A DNA stretch of 9,149 nt, from positions 1-9,149 of the forward strand of contig WFZY01000278.1 in NCBI GenBank assembly GCA_015489265.1, given 5' to 3'. A program made the translations under genes and the position numbers. The notes under the pieces were generated by a model. That model searched no databases and was not told the DNA's origin. It saw only the letters and a list, made by a program, of their open reading frames with translations. Below, in pieces: positions 1-5,804 of this stretch. This DNA comes from Flavobacteriaceae bacterium. Lineage in GTDB: Bacteria > Bacteroidota > Bacteroidia > Flavobacteriales > Flavobacteriaceae. Every line of letters begins with the position of its first letter. Position 1 is the stretch's first letter.

Positions 1-139
1 AAAACTATTGGGACATAATGCTTGTTCAATGAACGCTATTATTGCCAACCGCGCTAATATGACATTTAGTAAAGACCCTTATGTGCCGGTTGACGGTTTG
101 ATTAAATATACATTGGACCGCTTACTTTTGATTGAATAG
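1..139 (+). CDS. 3' end of an unidentified protein (partial)
   Basis: An open frame (codons starting at base 2) runs from the left edge to a TAG at 137-139 and encodes the last 45 residues of a protein. The visible text includes LLGHNACSMNAIIANRAN and then DPYVPVDGLIKYTLDRLL before the end. The composition looks like a folded soluble enzyme C-terminus ending in an amphipathic helix. No membrane segment or recognisable catalytic motif is present. I could not assign a family with any honesty. It is on the same strand as the RNA ligase, with 92 bases between its stop and the preferred ligase start, so co-transcription is possible but not shown. The identity of this gene would matter for judging the ligase's role, since RNA ligases often sit beside end-healing enzymes. 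Confidence 0.7.
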   Translation, partial: KLLGHNACSMNAIIANRANMTFSKDPYVPVDGLIKYTLDRLLLIE

Positions 140-231
140 ATTTTTGATTAAATGGCATAATGATTTATCGAAAAAGTCATAATTTATAGTGGTAACAAAT
201 TAGATTGTTGCCGCTTTTAATAAAAACATCT

Positions 232-1149
232 ATGGAATTTAAAAAATATCAACATATCGAAAGATTAGGAACGACCGAAGTAGAAAATATAGAAGCAGGC
301 ACTTGTTATGTTTTTCCTAAGATTGACGGTACAAATACGAGTGTATGGCTCAATGAAGCCGGTGAAATACAAGCAGGTAGCCGAAAACGGCAATTAACAT
401 TAGATAATGATAACGGTGGTTTTTATGCATGGGTAAAGCAACAAAAAAGTATTTTAGACTATCTAAAAGCACATCCGACACACCGGTTGTTTGGCGAATG
501 GCTCATTCCGCATAGCATAAAAACTTATAAGCAAGATGCTTGGCGTAAATTTTATGTGTTTGATGTGGCTATTGATAAAACCGAAGATGAAATCTTGCAT
601 GAAGGTGACAGCAAAATAAAATATCTGGCTTATGATACCTATCAACCGCTTTTAGAAAAACATCATATCAATTATATCAAACCCCTTGCTGTTTTGACTA
701 ATCCGAGTTATGATCAATTGGTTGAATGGTTAATGAAAAATGATTTTTTGATAGAAGACGGTAAAGGAATTGGTGAAGGTATTGTCATAAAAAATTATGA
801 GTTTGTAAATAAATACAATAGACAAACTTGGGCTAAAATTATTGCTTCTGAATTTAAACAGAAACGCACCAAGCTAAAAGGTGGACCAAAATCATCAGTG
901 GAAGAGCAAATTGCTAAAAAATATGTAACAAAGGCATTATGTGAAAAAGTCAAAGCCAAAATAGAACTGGAAAACAATGGCTTTACAAGTCGGGATATTC
1001 CCAGATTATTACATTCTATTTACTATGATATTATTCGGGAAGAGAGTTGGAATTTTATCAAGGAACATAAAAATCCTACCATTAATTATAAGACTTTGCA
1101 AAACTTAATAAATGCCCAAGTCAAAGAGCAATTACCGAAGCTATTCTAA
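232..1149 (+). CDS. RNA ligase, Rnl2-like nucleotidyltransferase (PF09414 type)
   Basis: A 305-residue ATP-dependent RNA ligase. The family forms a covalent lysyl-AMP, transfers AMP to a 5'-phosphate RNA end and seals it to a 3'-OH. The nucleotidyltransferase motifs appear in order: motif I K-I-D-G with predicted nucleophile Lys30; motif Ia GSRKRQ around 49-54; motif IIIa-like KFYVFDV at 106-112, preceded by motif III FGEW at 87-90; motif IV EGIVIK at 182-187; and a motif V-like segment WAKIIASEFK at 200-209. A roughly 95-residue helical C-terminal region follows, as in Rnl2-type enzymes, which carry a separate C-terminal domain. The frame is open from a TTG at 205, but the ATG at 232 has an A-rich leader (taataaaaacatct) and gives a normal N-terminus, so I chose it. 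There is no adjacent identifiable kinase/phosphatase. Whether it repairs tRNA, seals other RNA or comes from a mobile source is inference. Confidence 0.88.
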   Translation: MEFKKYQHIERLGTTEVENIEAGTCYVFPKIDGTNTSVWLNEAGEIQAGSRKRQLTLDNDNGGFYAWVKQQKSILDYLKAHPTHRLFGEWLIPHSIKTYKQDAWRKFYVFDVAIDKTEDEILHEGDSKIKYLAYDTYQPLLEKHHINYIKPLAVLTNPSYDQLVEWLMKNDFLIEDGKGIGEGIVIKNYEFVNKYNRQTWAKIIASEFKQKRTKLKGGPKSSVEEQIAKKYVTKALCEKVKAKIELENNGFTSRDIPRLLHSIYYDIIREESWNFIKEHKNPTINYKTLQNLINAQVKEQLPKLF

Positions 1150-1214
1150 TGGAATAGCCATAAAATGTTTCAAAATATTAGTTTTATTTTTGTTGATGTG
1201 AGTCTGTTAAACTA

Positions 1215-1250
1215 TTGAAGCATATAATATTATTTCCTCAATTCCTCAAA
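1215..1250 (+). repeat. CCTCAATT intergenic repeat, copy 1
   Basis: The core TCCTCAATTCCTCAA is at 1235-1249, preceded by a tgaag...tataa segment resembling the upstream part of copy 2 but about 5 bases longer. The core lies between 8-base inverted arms, atataata (1222-1229) and tattatat (1258-1265). The arms are pure AT, so they could be chance. Confidence 0.6.
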
Positions 1251-1307
1251 TTATTAGTATTATATAAGTCAGAAACACAAAATAATTATCAATAAACAAA
1301 GCAAGCT

Positions 1308-1337
1308 ATGAAGTATAACAAATCCTCAATTCCTCAA
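1308..1337 (+). repeat. CCTCAATT intergenic repeat, copy 2
   Basis: A 30-base unit that matches copy 3 (2587-2616) at 28 of 30 positions, differing only at the 7th and 9th bases. The core is TCCTCAATTCCTCAA. It is bracketed by a 7-base inverted repeat, aagctat (1303-1309) and atagctt (1338-1344), and the right arm starts immediately after the core and runs into a T6 tract. It begins with ATG and could encode a 20-residue peptide ending at 1370, but copy 1 breaks that frame, so a DNA/RNA element is likelier. Confidence 0.75.
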
Positions 1338-1433
1338 ATAGCTTTTTTAATCATATTGATTTTTCATTAGCTTTTTTAATTCATAGGTATTTTTTATGTT
1401 AATTCAGCTTCTCGCCTACTTCAATATTTTATG

Positions 1434-1441
1434 TATATTTG
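1434..1441 (+). promoter_or_regulatory. candidate -7 box (TAnnTTTG) for the hydrolase gene
   Basis: TATATTTG matches the Bacteroidota -7 consensus TAnnTTTG and ends 22 bases before the ATG at 1464. No convincing TTTG/TTG -33 partner lies at the usual spacing, so this is a weak call. Confidence 0.35.
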
Positions 1442-1463
1442 AATATATTTTTGAATTAACAAC

Positions 1464-2240
1464 ATGATGCAAATGAAAATAACGCTTTTAGGTACAGGCA
1501 CCTCGCAAGGCGTTCCGGTTATCGGTTGCCAATGCCAGGTTTGCCGGTCTGATAATCCCAAAGATAAACGCTTGCGCACCGCTGCCATGATTGAATGGGC
1601 GCAATACCGATACGTTATAGATTGCGGTCCCGATTTCAGAATGCAAATGTTGCGCGAAAAAGTCGCCGATATCGACGGTATATTCTTTACGCACGAACAC
1701 GCTGACCATACCGCCGGTTTAGATGATATTCGCCCTTTATATTTTCGTAAGGGGCAACCAATACCTATTTACGGTTTACCGCGTGTGATACATAATTTAG
1801 AGCAACGCTTTGATTATATTTTTACCAATGAAAATCGCTATCCGGGCGCGCCTCGTGTTGCGGTACATCTACTGGAACCGCACCAAAAAATGGTTTTAGG
1901 CAATAAAACTTTGGAAGCTCTACCGGTTTTACATGGTAAGTTGCCCATTTTGGGTTATAAAATCGACAATTTTGCCTACATAACCGATGCCAAAACTTTA
2001 CCCGAAAGCACGATAAATGCCCTAAAAAACATTGATTTATTGGTAATCAACAGCTTACACCACAAACCGCATAAAACGCATTTGAATCTCGAAGAAGCGC
2101 TTGAAACCATTACACAAATTCAACCCAAACAAGCCGTTTTAACCCACATTAGTCATCACATGGGATTACATGATGAGATTAGCCGGCAATTGCCCAAACA
2201 TGTGCAATTGGGCTTTGACGGTTTAGTTTTGGAAATATAG
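1464..2240 (+). CDS. MBL-fold metallo-hydrolase, PhnP-like
   Basis: A 258-residue cytosolic metal-dependent hydrolase of the metallo-beta-lactamase fold, closest in layout to PhnP-type phosphodiesterases. The N-terminus LLGTGTSQGVPVIGC is typical. Cys22, Cys24 and Cys27 form a C-x-C-x-x-C set like the structural zinc site of PhnP. The dinuclear metal motif THEHADH places ligands at His77, His79, Asp81 and His82. Further likely ligands are His157 (LHGK), Asp175 (ITDAK) and the H-rich LTHISHH at 227-232. Length is normal for the family. Start: ATG ATG at 1464-1469, with a third in-frame Met at codon 4 just before KITLLGTG, so the true start may be 3 or 9 bases later. No phn phosphonate genes are nearby, so the PhnP substrate (a cyclic ribose phosphate) should not be assumed. 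In the Bacteroidota such proteins are usually annotated only as MBL-fold hydrolases. It is monocistronic by spacing. Confidence 0.9.
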   Translation: MMQMKITLLGTGTSQGVPVIGCQCQVCRSDNPKDKRLRTAAMIEWAQYRYVIDCGPDFRMQMLREKVADIDGIFFTHEHADHTAGLDDIRPLYFRKGQPIPIYGLPRVIHNLEQRFDYIFTNENRYPGAPRVAVHLLEPHQKMVLGNKTLEALPVLHGKLPILGYKIDNFAYITDAKTLPESTINALKNIDLLVINSLHHKPHKTHLNLEEALETITQIQPKQAVLTHISHHMGLHDEISRQLPKHVQLGFDGLVLEI

Positions 2241-2247
2241 ATGTCTC

Positions 2248-2275
2248 AGGTTTTGAAAACCTAACAATTTTTTTT
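2248..2275 (+). terminator. possible intrinsic terminator of the hydrolase gene
   Basis: The palindrome aggtttt-g-aaaacct (2248-2262) starts 8 bases after the stop codon and is followed by an 8-base T run at 2268-2275. Position and T tract fit a terminator. The stem has few GC pairs and a one-base centre, which would have to open into a larger loop, so it may instead be a truncated relative of the neighbouring palindromic repeat. Confidence 0.45.
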
Positions 2276-2316
2276 ACATCCCTTGACCTAGTAGGTTTTT
2301 AAAACCTGCTAGGTCT
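2272..2316. repeat. 45-base palindromic repeat, copy 1
   Basis: The hairpin has 15-base arms, gacctagtaggtttt (2285-2299) and aaaacctgctaggtc (2301-2315), with a single T/C difference that gives a G-T pair in RNA. With its leader ttttacatcc it forms a 45-base unit shared with 2733-2777 at 41 of 45 positions. Confidence 0.85.
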
Positions 2317-2417
2317 CTTAATTTGGCGATATATTGAATAATACCGCTATACATTCAATATTGTTCAATTTGTTGAACAATTTTCATATTGCATTGGACT
2401 AATATTGACACATAAGA

Positions 2418-2430
2418 ACCCCGAAGGGGT
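2418..2430. repeat. CCCCGAAGGGG palindrome
   Basis: accccgaaggggt is a perfect GC-rich 5-base-arm palindrome (accccgaaggggt) in an otherwise AT-rich spacer. It is followed by gGAATATTTT and is paired with a sister copy 51 bases downstream in the same orientation. Both are preceded by cataa. Confidence 0.75.
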
Positions 2431-2468
2431 GGAATATTTTTAGTAAATTTTTCGGATAAAAAACATAA

Positions 2469-2481
2469 ACCCCGTAGGGGT
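2469..2481. repeat. CCCCGTAGGGG palindrome
   Basis: accccgtaggggt is the second copy of the preceding palindrome, followed by gaaatgattataaag. From memory, this 'CCCCG[A/T]AGGGGTGAAAT' form is a common intergenic element in Bacteroidota genomes. Confidence 0.75.
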
Positions 2482-2586
2482 GAAATGATTATAAAGGAAT
2501 CAAACCAAATTTAAATAAATTATATCAAATTATATGCACAAATCTGTTATTAATTAATGCAAAATCATTAACGATAAAATCAATCA

Positions 2587-2616
2587 ATGAAGCAGAACAA
2601 ATCCTCAATTCCTCAA
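2587..2616 (+). repeat. CCTCAATT intergenic repeat, copy 3
   Basis: Matches copy 2 at 28 of 30 bases. The core is at 2602-2616. A short inverted repeat, gaag (2589-2592) and cttc (2617-2620), flanks the core. The right arm again starts directly after the core, as in copy 2, but with a different sequence. A 28-codon frame starting at 2587 ends at 2673 and is probably incidental. Confidence 0.75.
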
Positions 2617-2732
2617 CTTCTCATATTATTAGCAGAATTAACAATTAAAACAATCATATACATCAAAGAATAAAGCATTCACAGAAAGGAAAAAAATCAT
2701 CATCTCATCAATCTTTCAAAGTCAGACAGATA

Positions 2733-2777
2733 TTTTACTTCCGTTGACCTAGTAGGTTTTGACAACCTGCTAGGTCT
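2733..2777. repeat. 45-base palindromic repeat, copy 2
   Basis: Arms gacctagtaggtt (2746-2758) and aacctgctaggtc (2764-2776) surround a 5-base centre. Four substitutions separate it from copy 1 (2272-2316), two of them at the centre of the hairpin and two in the leader, while the arms are conserved. Confidence 0.85.
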
Positions 2778-2806
2778 GGCAAATTTTTATGACGTAATTT
2801 AATGTT

Positions 2807-2837
2807 GCAAATCCTCATTTCCTCAATCTTAATTTGC
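2807..2837 (+). repeat. CCTCAATT intergenic repeat, copy 4 (degenerate)
   Basis: The core ATCCTCATTTCCTCAA (2811-2826) has one substitution relative to the others. It lies between gcaaat (2807-2812) and atttgc (2832-2837), a 6-base inverted repeat whose sequence differs from those around copies 1-3. Confidence 0.5.
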
Positions 2838-2874
2838 CATAAAACCAAAAATTAAGAATAATATTCCGATTATA

Positions 2875-2904
2875 TTTGTCATAGCCCTAAAAAACTTATA
2901 TTTG
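2875..2904 (+). promoter_or_regulatory. Bacteroidota-type promoter of the lolD-batA unit
   Basis: TTTG (2875-2878) and TATATTTG (2897-2904) are separated by 18 bases, fitting the TTTG / TAnnTTTG -33/-7 consensus. The TTTG is itself the tail of an upstream TATATTTG (2871-2878), so the two boxes form a direct repeat. Transcription would start near 2910, giving a leader of only about a dozen bases before the ATG at 2923. Confidence 0.6.
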
Positions 2905-2922
2905 TCAATGAAAATATAATGT

Positions 2923-3582
2923 ATGATTATAGCTGAAAATTTACATAAAAAATACGGTACGCTTGAAGTTTTAAAAGGCGTTTCACTTCATGTCAAGCAA
3001 GGCGAAGTCGTATCGATTGTGGGACCTTCCGGCGCCGGAAAAACAACGCTTTTGCAATTGGTCGGCACGCTTGACAGACCCACCAATCCCGATTATAAGT
3101 TAGTTATCAATCAAACGGATTTAAAAGGGTTAAATGACAAGGAATTATCTAAATTTCGCAACAAAGAAATCGGGTTTATTTTTCAGTTTCATCAGTTGTT
3201 GCCCGAATTTACAGCCGTTGAAAACGTAGCCATACCGGCATTGATAGCCGGCTTATCAAAAGATGCTGCCGAACGCAAAGCAGCCGAATTGCTTGATTTG
3301 TTGGGCTTATCGGCACGCTTGCGACACAAACCCGCCAAATTGTCCGGTGGCGAGCAACAGCGTGTTGCCGTAGCGCGGGCATTGATTAATAATCCCTCGG
3401 TGATCATGGCAGATGAACCTAGTGGAAACCTCGATACCGAAAATGCCAAGCAATTACACAAATTGTTTTTTGAACTGCGCGACCGGTTTAACCAAACTTT
3501 TGTAATTGTCACGCATAATGAAGAATTGGCAGCGATGTCCGACCGTAAATTAAGTATGCAAGACGGATTGATAATTGATTAA
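2923..3582 (+). CDS. lolD: ABC transporter ATP-binding protein, LolD-like
   Basis: A 219-residue ATPase subunit of the MacB/LolD (type VII) ABC family. In Gram-negative cells LolD powers LolC/E to release lipoproteins from the inner membrane towards the outer membrane. All nucleotide-site motifs are intact: Walker A GPSGAGKTT at 34-42, Q-loop Gln88 (FIFQFHQLLPEFT), signature LSGGEQQR at 140-147, Walker B IMADEP at 161-166 with catalytic Glu165, D-loop GNLD and switch His198. The FQFHQLLPEFTAxEN segment is characteristic of LolD. No permease gene is beside it, so the partner must be elsewhere. The LolD assignment rests on sequence feel; another MacB-class ATPase is the alternative. Its stop is 3 bases before the next ATG, and the pair shares the promoter at 2875-2904. 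Confidence 0.88.
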   Translation: MIIAENLHKKYGTLEVLKGVSLHVKQGEVVSIVGPSGAGKTTLLQLVGTLDRPTNPDYKLVINQTDLKGLNDKELSKFRNKEIGFIFQFHQLLPEFTAVENVAIPALIAGLSKDAAERKAAELLDLLGLSARLRHKPAKLSGGEQQRVAVARALINNPSVIMADEPSGNLDTENAKQLHKLFFELRDRFNQTFVIVTHNEELAAMSDRKLSMQDGLIID

Positions 3583-3585
3583 ACT

Positions 3586-5529
3586 ATGAGCTTTGAACAC
3601 CCCGGCATATTATACGCACTATTGTTATTGTTGATTCCCATCATCATACATTTGGTGCGTTGGAAAAAATTTAAGACGCAAGTCTTTACCAATGTCGATT
3701 TTTTACAAGATTTGGAAATCAAATCCCGTAAAAGCCGCCGGCTTAAAGAATTATTGGTATTGTTAAGTCGCTTATTGGCACTTGCCGCCTTAATTTTCGC
3801 CTTTGCCAAACCCTATAAGGGCTCACAAGCCCAAGCTGATCAAATCGATAAAAGTCAAAATATCATTTATTTAGACAACTCGTTAAGTTTAGATGCTTTA
3901 AAAGATAACACGAGTTTGTGGCAGGATTTTATGCAAGATTTACAGCAAAATTTATCCGGCAATACAAGCTTTACCCTACTGACTAACAATGCCACTTTCC
4001 GGCATGTCAGCCGTAAAAATCTCGATGCCGTTTTACAACAAATTCATTTGTCGGGACAGATAACCAACCATCGTCAGAATTTAAAGAAAATAAAATATCT
4101 TATTGATAATGAACAAAATACATTAAATAATATTTTGTATTGTTCCGATATGCAAAATGTCTATAATGAAAGTTTGAGCGATTCATTATTTCAAAAATCC
4201 AATCAATATTATTTCGTTGTTCGTCAAAATCCTGATCTAAAAAATATCAGTATCGATAGTATTTGGCTTACCGGAAAAACAAAAGACACTTATGCGTTTA
4301 ATCTCAAAGTTTCTGCCAATCATCACCAATTAAAATCTCCTGTAACAATTCGGCAAAACAAAGAAGTATTATGGCGCGGCTATGTTGATTTTAAAGACAG
4401 CTTGCAGCAAAATTTAAGTGTTCATATTCCGGCTAAACCGGATATCGAAGCCGAAATCAAATTGCACGATAAAGGTTTTCAGTTTGATAACCGCTTGTTT
4501 TTTACCTATCATTCAGCCGGTAAATACAAAATCTTGTTTTTGGGAAAAACACTTCCCTCCTACCTAAAAAAAATCTATACACCGGATGAATTTATACTTC
4601 AACAAATTCCGGTTAATAAATTAGATGTCAGTCAATTATCTAATTATGATTTAGTCATTTTAAACAAAATTGACATAGCTGATGCCTATACCGGTGCACT
4701 TAAAAAATATGTAGAGCAATACGGCAATTTACTTATTTTACCACCGGATGAACAAACGGAAGCTTTTCAAACTCTTTTAAATCATTTGAATATTTACAGC
4801 CGCGTGCAACTTGATACGGCAAAAGTTTTTCTCAATCGTATCCATTATAAGCATCCGCTATTTAAAAATGTTTTTGCCAAACCGGTTAAGAATTTTGCCT
4901 ATCCGTTTGTCAAAAAGCATTATCGCTATTCAAACGCCGGTCAATGGCTCTACAAATTGAGTGACCAAAGTCCGTTTGCCCAAGTTTTTAAACGAAAAGG
5001 ACAAATTTTTGTCATCAATACGCCGATTAACGGTCAAAATACCGATTTTCAGCAAGCTGCCTCTTTAATTGTACCGTTGTTTTATCAAATAGGCAAAGTT
5101 CGCTCTAACCGGCAAAGTCTGTATTATATCGTTGGTGAGAAAAACCAATGGCAAATTCCGGTCAGCTTAAAACCCGACGACATCTTGCATTTGCGTCATT
5201 CGCAAGTAGATTTTGTGCCGTTTCAAGTCAATCAATACAATCGTGTAGCCGTTACCACTGATGAACAACCCGGACAAGCCGGTATTTATGAAATTTTACA
5301 TAAAGATCAAAAATTGGGTAGTGTCGCGTATAATTACAATCGGAAAGAACATCTTTTAAAATTTTTAACCATCCCAAATACGGATCAAGTTCATCAAATA
5401 AACAGTGTTAAAGCTTTTGAAGCCCGTCAACAGGCCTATTTTAAAGCCCAAAGTTTGTGGCAATGGTTTTTGGGTTTGGCACTACTGTTTTTGTTGATTG
5501 AAATGTTGTTGATTCGGTATTGGAAGTAG
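3586..5529 (+). CDS. BatA-domain membrane protein with vestigial vWA domain
   Basis: A 647-residue inner-membrane protein. The N-terminus is the BatA/aerotolerance-type double-transmembrane region (PF07584/TIGR02226): MSFEHPGILYALLLLLIPIIIHL gives TM1 at about 7-24, a basic cytoplasmic stretch with many K/R follows (26-54), and TM2 is at about 57-75. A von Willebrand-A-like domain starts after it: IIYLDNSLSL contains a D-x-S-x-S set (Asp97, Ser99, Ser101) resembling a MIDAS metal site, but I cannot locate the later MIDAS Thr and Asp. A second alpha/beta domain (KYKILFLG from 313, YDLVILN at 354-360, GNLLILPP from 380) resembles a glutamine-amidotransferase-like fold. A C-terminal helix at about 627-643 re-enters the membrane. 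Function is not established. Coupling to the ATPase by a 3-base gap suggests an envelope role. BatB-E and MoxR partners are absent here. Confidence 0.85.
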   Translation: MSFEHPGILYALLLLLIPIIIHLVRWKKFKTQVFTNVDFLQDLEIKSRKSRRLKELLVLLSRLLALAALIFAFAKPYKGSQAQADQIDKSQNIIYLDNSLSLDALKDNTSLWQDFMQDLQQNLSGNTSFTLLTNNATFRHVSRKNLDAVLQQIHLSGQITNHRQNLKKIKYLIDNEQNTLNNILYCSDMQNVYNESLSDSLFQKSNQYYFVVRQNPDLKNISIDSIWLTGKTKDTYAFNLKVSANHHQLKSPVTIRQNKEVLWRGYVDFKDSLQQNLSVHIPAKPDIEAEIKLHDKGFQFDNRLFFTYHSAGKYKILFLGKTLPSYLKKIYTPDEFILQQIPVNKLDVSQLSNYDLVILNKIDIADAYTGALKKYVEQYGNLLILPPDEQTEAFQTLLNHLNIYSRVQLDTAKVFLNRIHYKHPLFKNVFAKPVKNFAYPFVKKHYRYSNAGQWLYKLSDQSPFAQVFKRKGQIFVINTPINGQNTDFQQAASLIVPLFYQIGKVRSNRQSLYYIVGEKNQWQIPVSLKPDDILHLRHSQVDFVPFQVNQYNRVAVTTDEQPGQAGIYEILHKDQKLGSVAYNYNRKEHLLKFLTIPNTDQVHQINSVKAFEARQQAYFKAQSLWQWFLGLALLFLLIEMLLIRYWK

Positions 5530-5577
5530 GTGCGTGTTTTTGGCAAAGTTACTTACTATATCAAATCAAAAGTAAGT

Positions 5578-5804
5578 TTATTCGTAAGCGTACGGTAAAC
5601 TACACCTACTATTTTTCAGATTTGGTTTCCAATTTTGCGGAAATAATTCTTCAAGTTTGTTAGTCTTATGTTCTGCTACTCTATCAAGAACATCAATTAG
5701 CTATTCATAAGGTTTTACATTATGTGTTTTGCAATTGGTAAAAAAAGTATATAACATAGCGTGGTTTTCTGCTGCATCATGGCTTCCTGTAAATAGATAA
5801 GTTT
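5578..5804 (-). pseudogene. IS66-family transposase, C-terminal remnant with internal stop
   Basis: Reading the minus strand from about 5804 down to a TAA at 5578-5580 gives KTYLFTGSHDAAENHAMLY, then TFFTNCKTHNVKPYE, a TAG stop, and LIDVLDRVAEHKTNKLEELF, then PQNWKP. This is the conserved IS66 TnpC C-terminus, in which the position of the stop is normally Trp (…WL.DVL.RI), so a TGG to TAG change is likely. All upstream parts of the element (tnpA, tnpB, DDE core) are missing, and homology begins at the proC stop codon. It cannot encode an active transposase. Only one end of the element can be proposed (see the separate entry). Confidence 0.85.
5584..5602. mobile_element. putative IS66 terminal inverted repeat
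   Basis: gtaagcgtacggtaaacta lies at the 3' end of the transposase remnant and begins with the GTAAGCG typical of IS66-family ends. The remnant's stop codon falls 4-6 bases outside it. The partner end is not in the window, so the boundary and any target duplication (8 bases in this family; gtttattc at 5576-5583 would be one half) cannot be confirmed. Confidence 0.45.

Larger units (their letters stand above)
1150..1463. other. 314-base intergenic spacer with repeats and a weak promoter
   Basis: No gene-sized frame is visible on either strand. The spacer holds two copies of the CCTCAATT repeat (1215-1250 and 1308-1337). It also holds a direct repeat of tagcttttttaat, beginning at 1339 and again at 1368. 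A TATATTTG box lies at 1434-1441 just ahead of the hydrolase gene. The rest is low-complexity AT-rich DNA. Confidence 0.7.
2241..2922. other. 682-base repeat-rich intergenic region
   Basis: No gene-sized frame is visible. In order it holds a small hairpin with a T8 tract (2248-2275), a 45-base palindromic repeat (2272-2316), a pair of CCCCGNAGGGG palindromes (2418-2430 and 2469-2481), a CCTCAATT repeat (2587-2616), a second 45-base palindromic repeat (2733-2777), a degenerate CCTCAATT repeat (2807-2837) and a promoter for the ABC gene (2875-2904). Between 2320-2410 and 2620-2730 I see only AT-rich sequence. Confidence 0.8.

Noticed and set aside
1..139. Identification of the left-edge gene as L-serine dehydratase or quinolinate synthase
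   Set aside because: Only short wording (for example VPVD) is shared, and the expected flanking motifs are absent.
205..231. TTG start extending the RNA ligase by nine residues
   Set aside because: The extension (MLPLLIKTS) adds nothing family-like. The ATG at 232 has an A-rich leader and gives a normal N-terminus.
463..977. Two minus-strand frames opposite the RNA ligase
   Set aside because: They are 60 residues each and wholly antisense to a motif-confirmed gene, with no family features.
1303..1350. Intrinsic terminator at copy 2 of the repeat
   Set aside because: The stem is only 7 bases with a 28-base loop, which is too weak despite the T6 run; it is kept as a repeat.
1464..2240. Phosphonate-degradation role (phnP) for the hydrolase
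   Set aside because: There are no other phn genes in the window, and the fold and Cys motif occur in many non-phosphonate hydrolases.
1215..2837. CRISPR array from the repeated CCTCAATT units
   Set aside because: Spacing is irregular (about 88 to 1,280 bases), there is a whole gene between copies, and there are no uniform spacers or cas genes.
3192..3809. Minus-strand frames opposite lolD and the start of the BatA gene
   Set aside because: They mirror well-supported genes and have shadow-like compositions.
5551..5577. acttac/gtaagt hairpin after the BatA gene as a terminator
   Set aside because: The arms are six bases with a 16-base loop and no T run, so it is within chance for AT-rich DNA.
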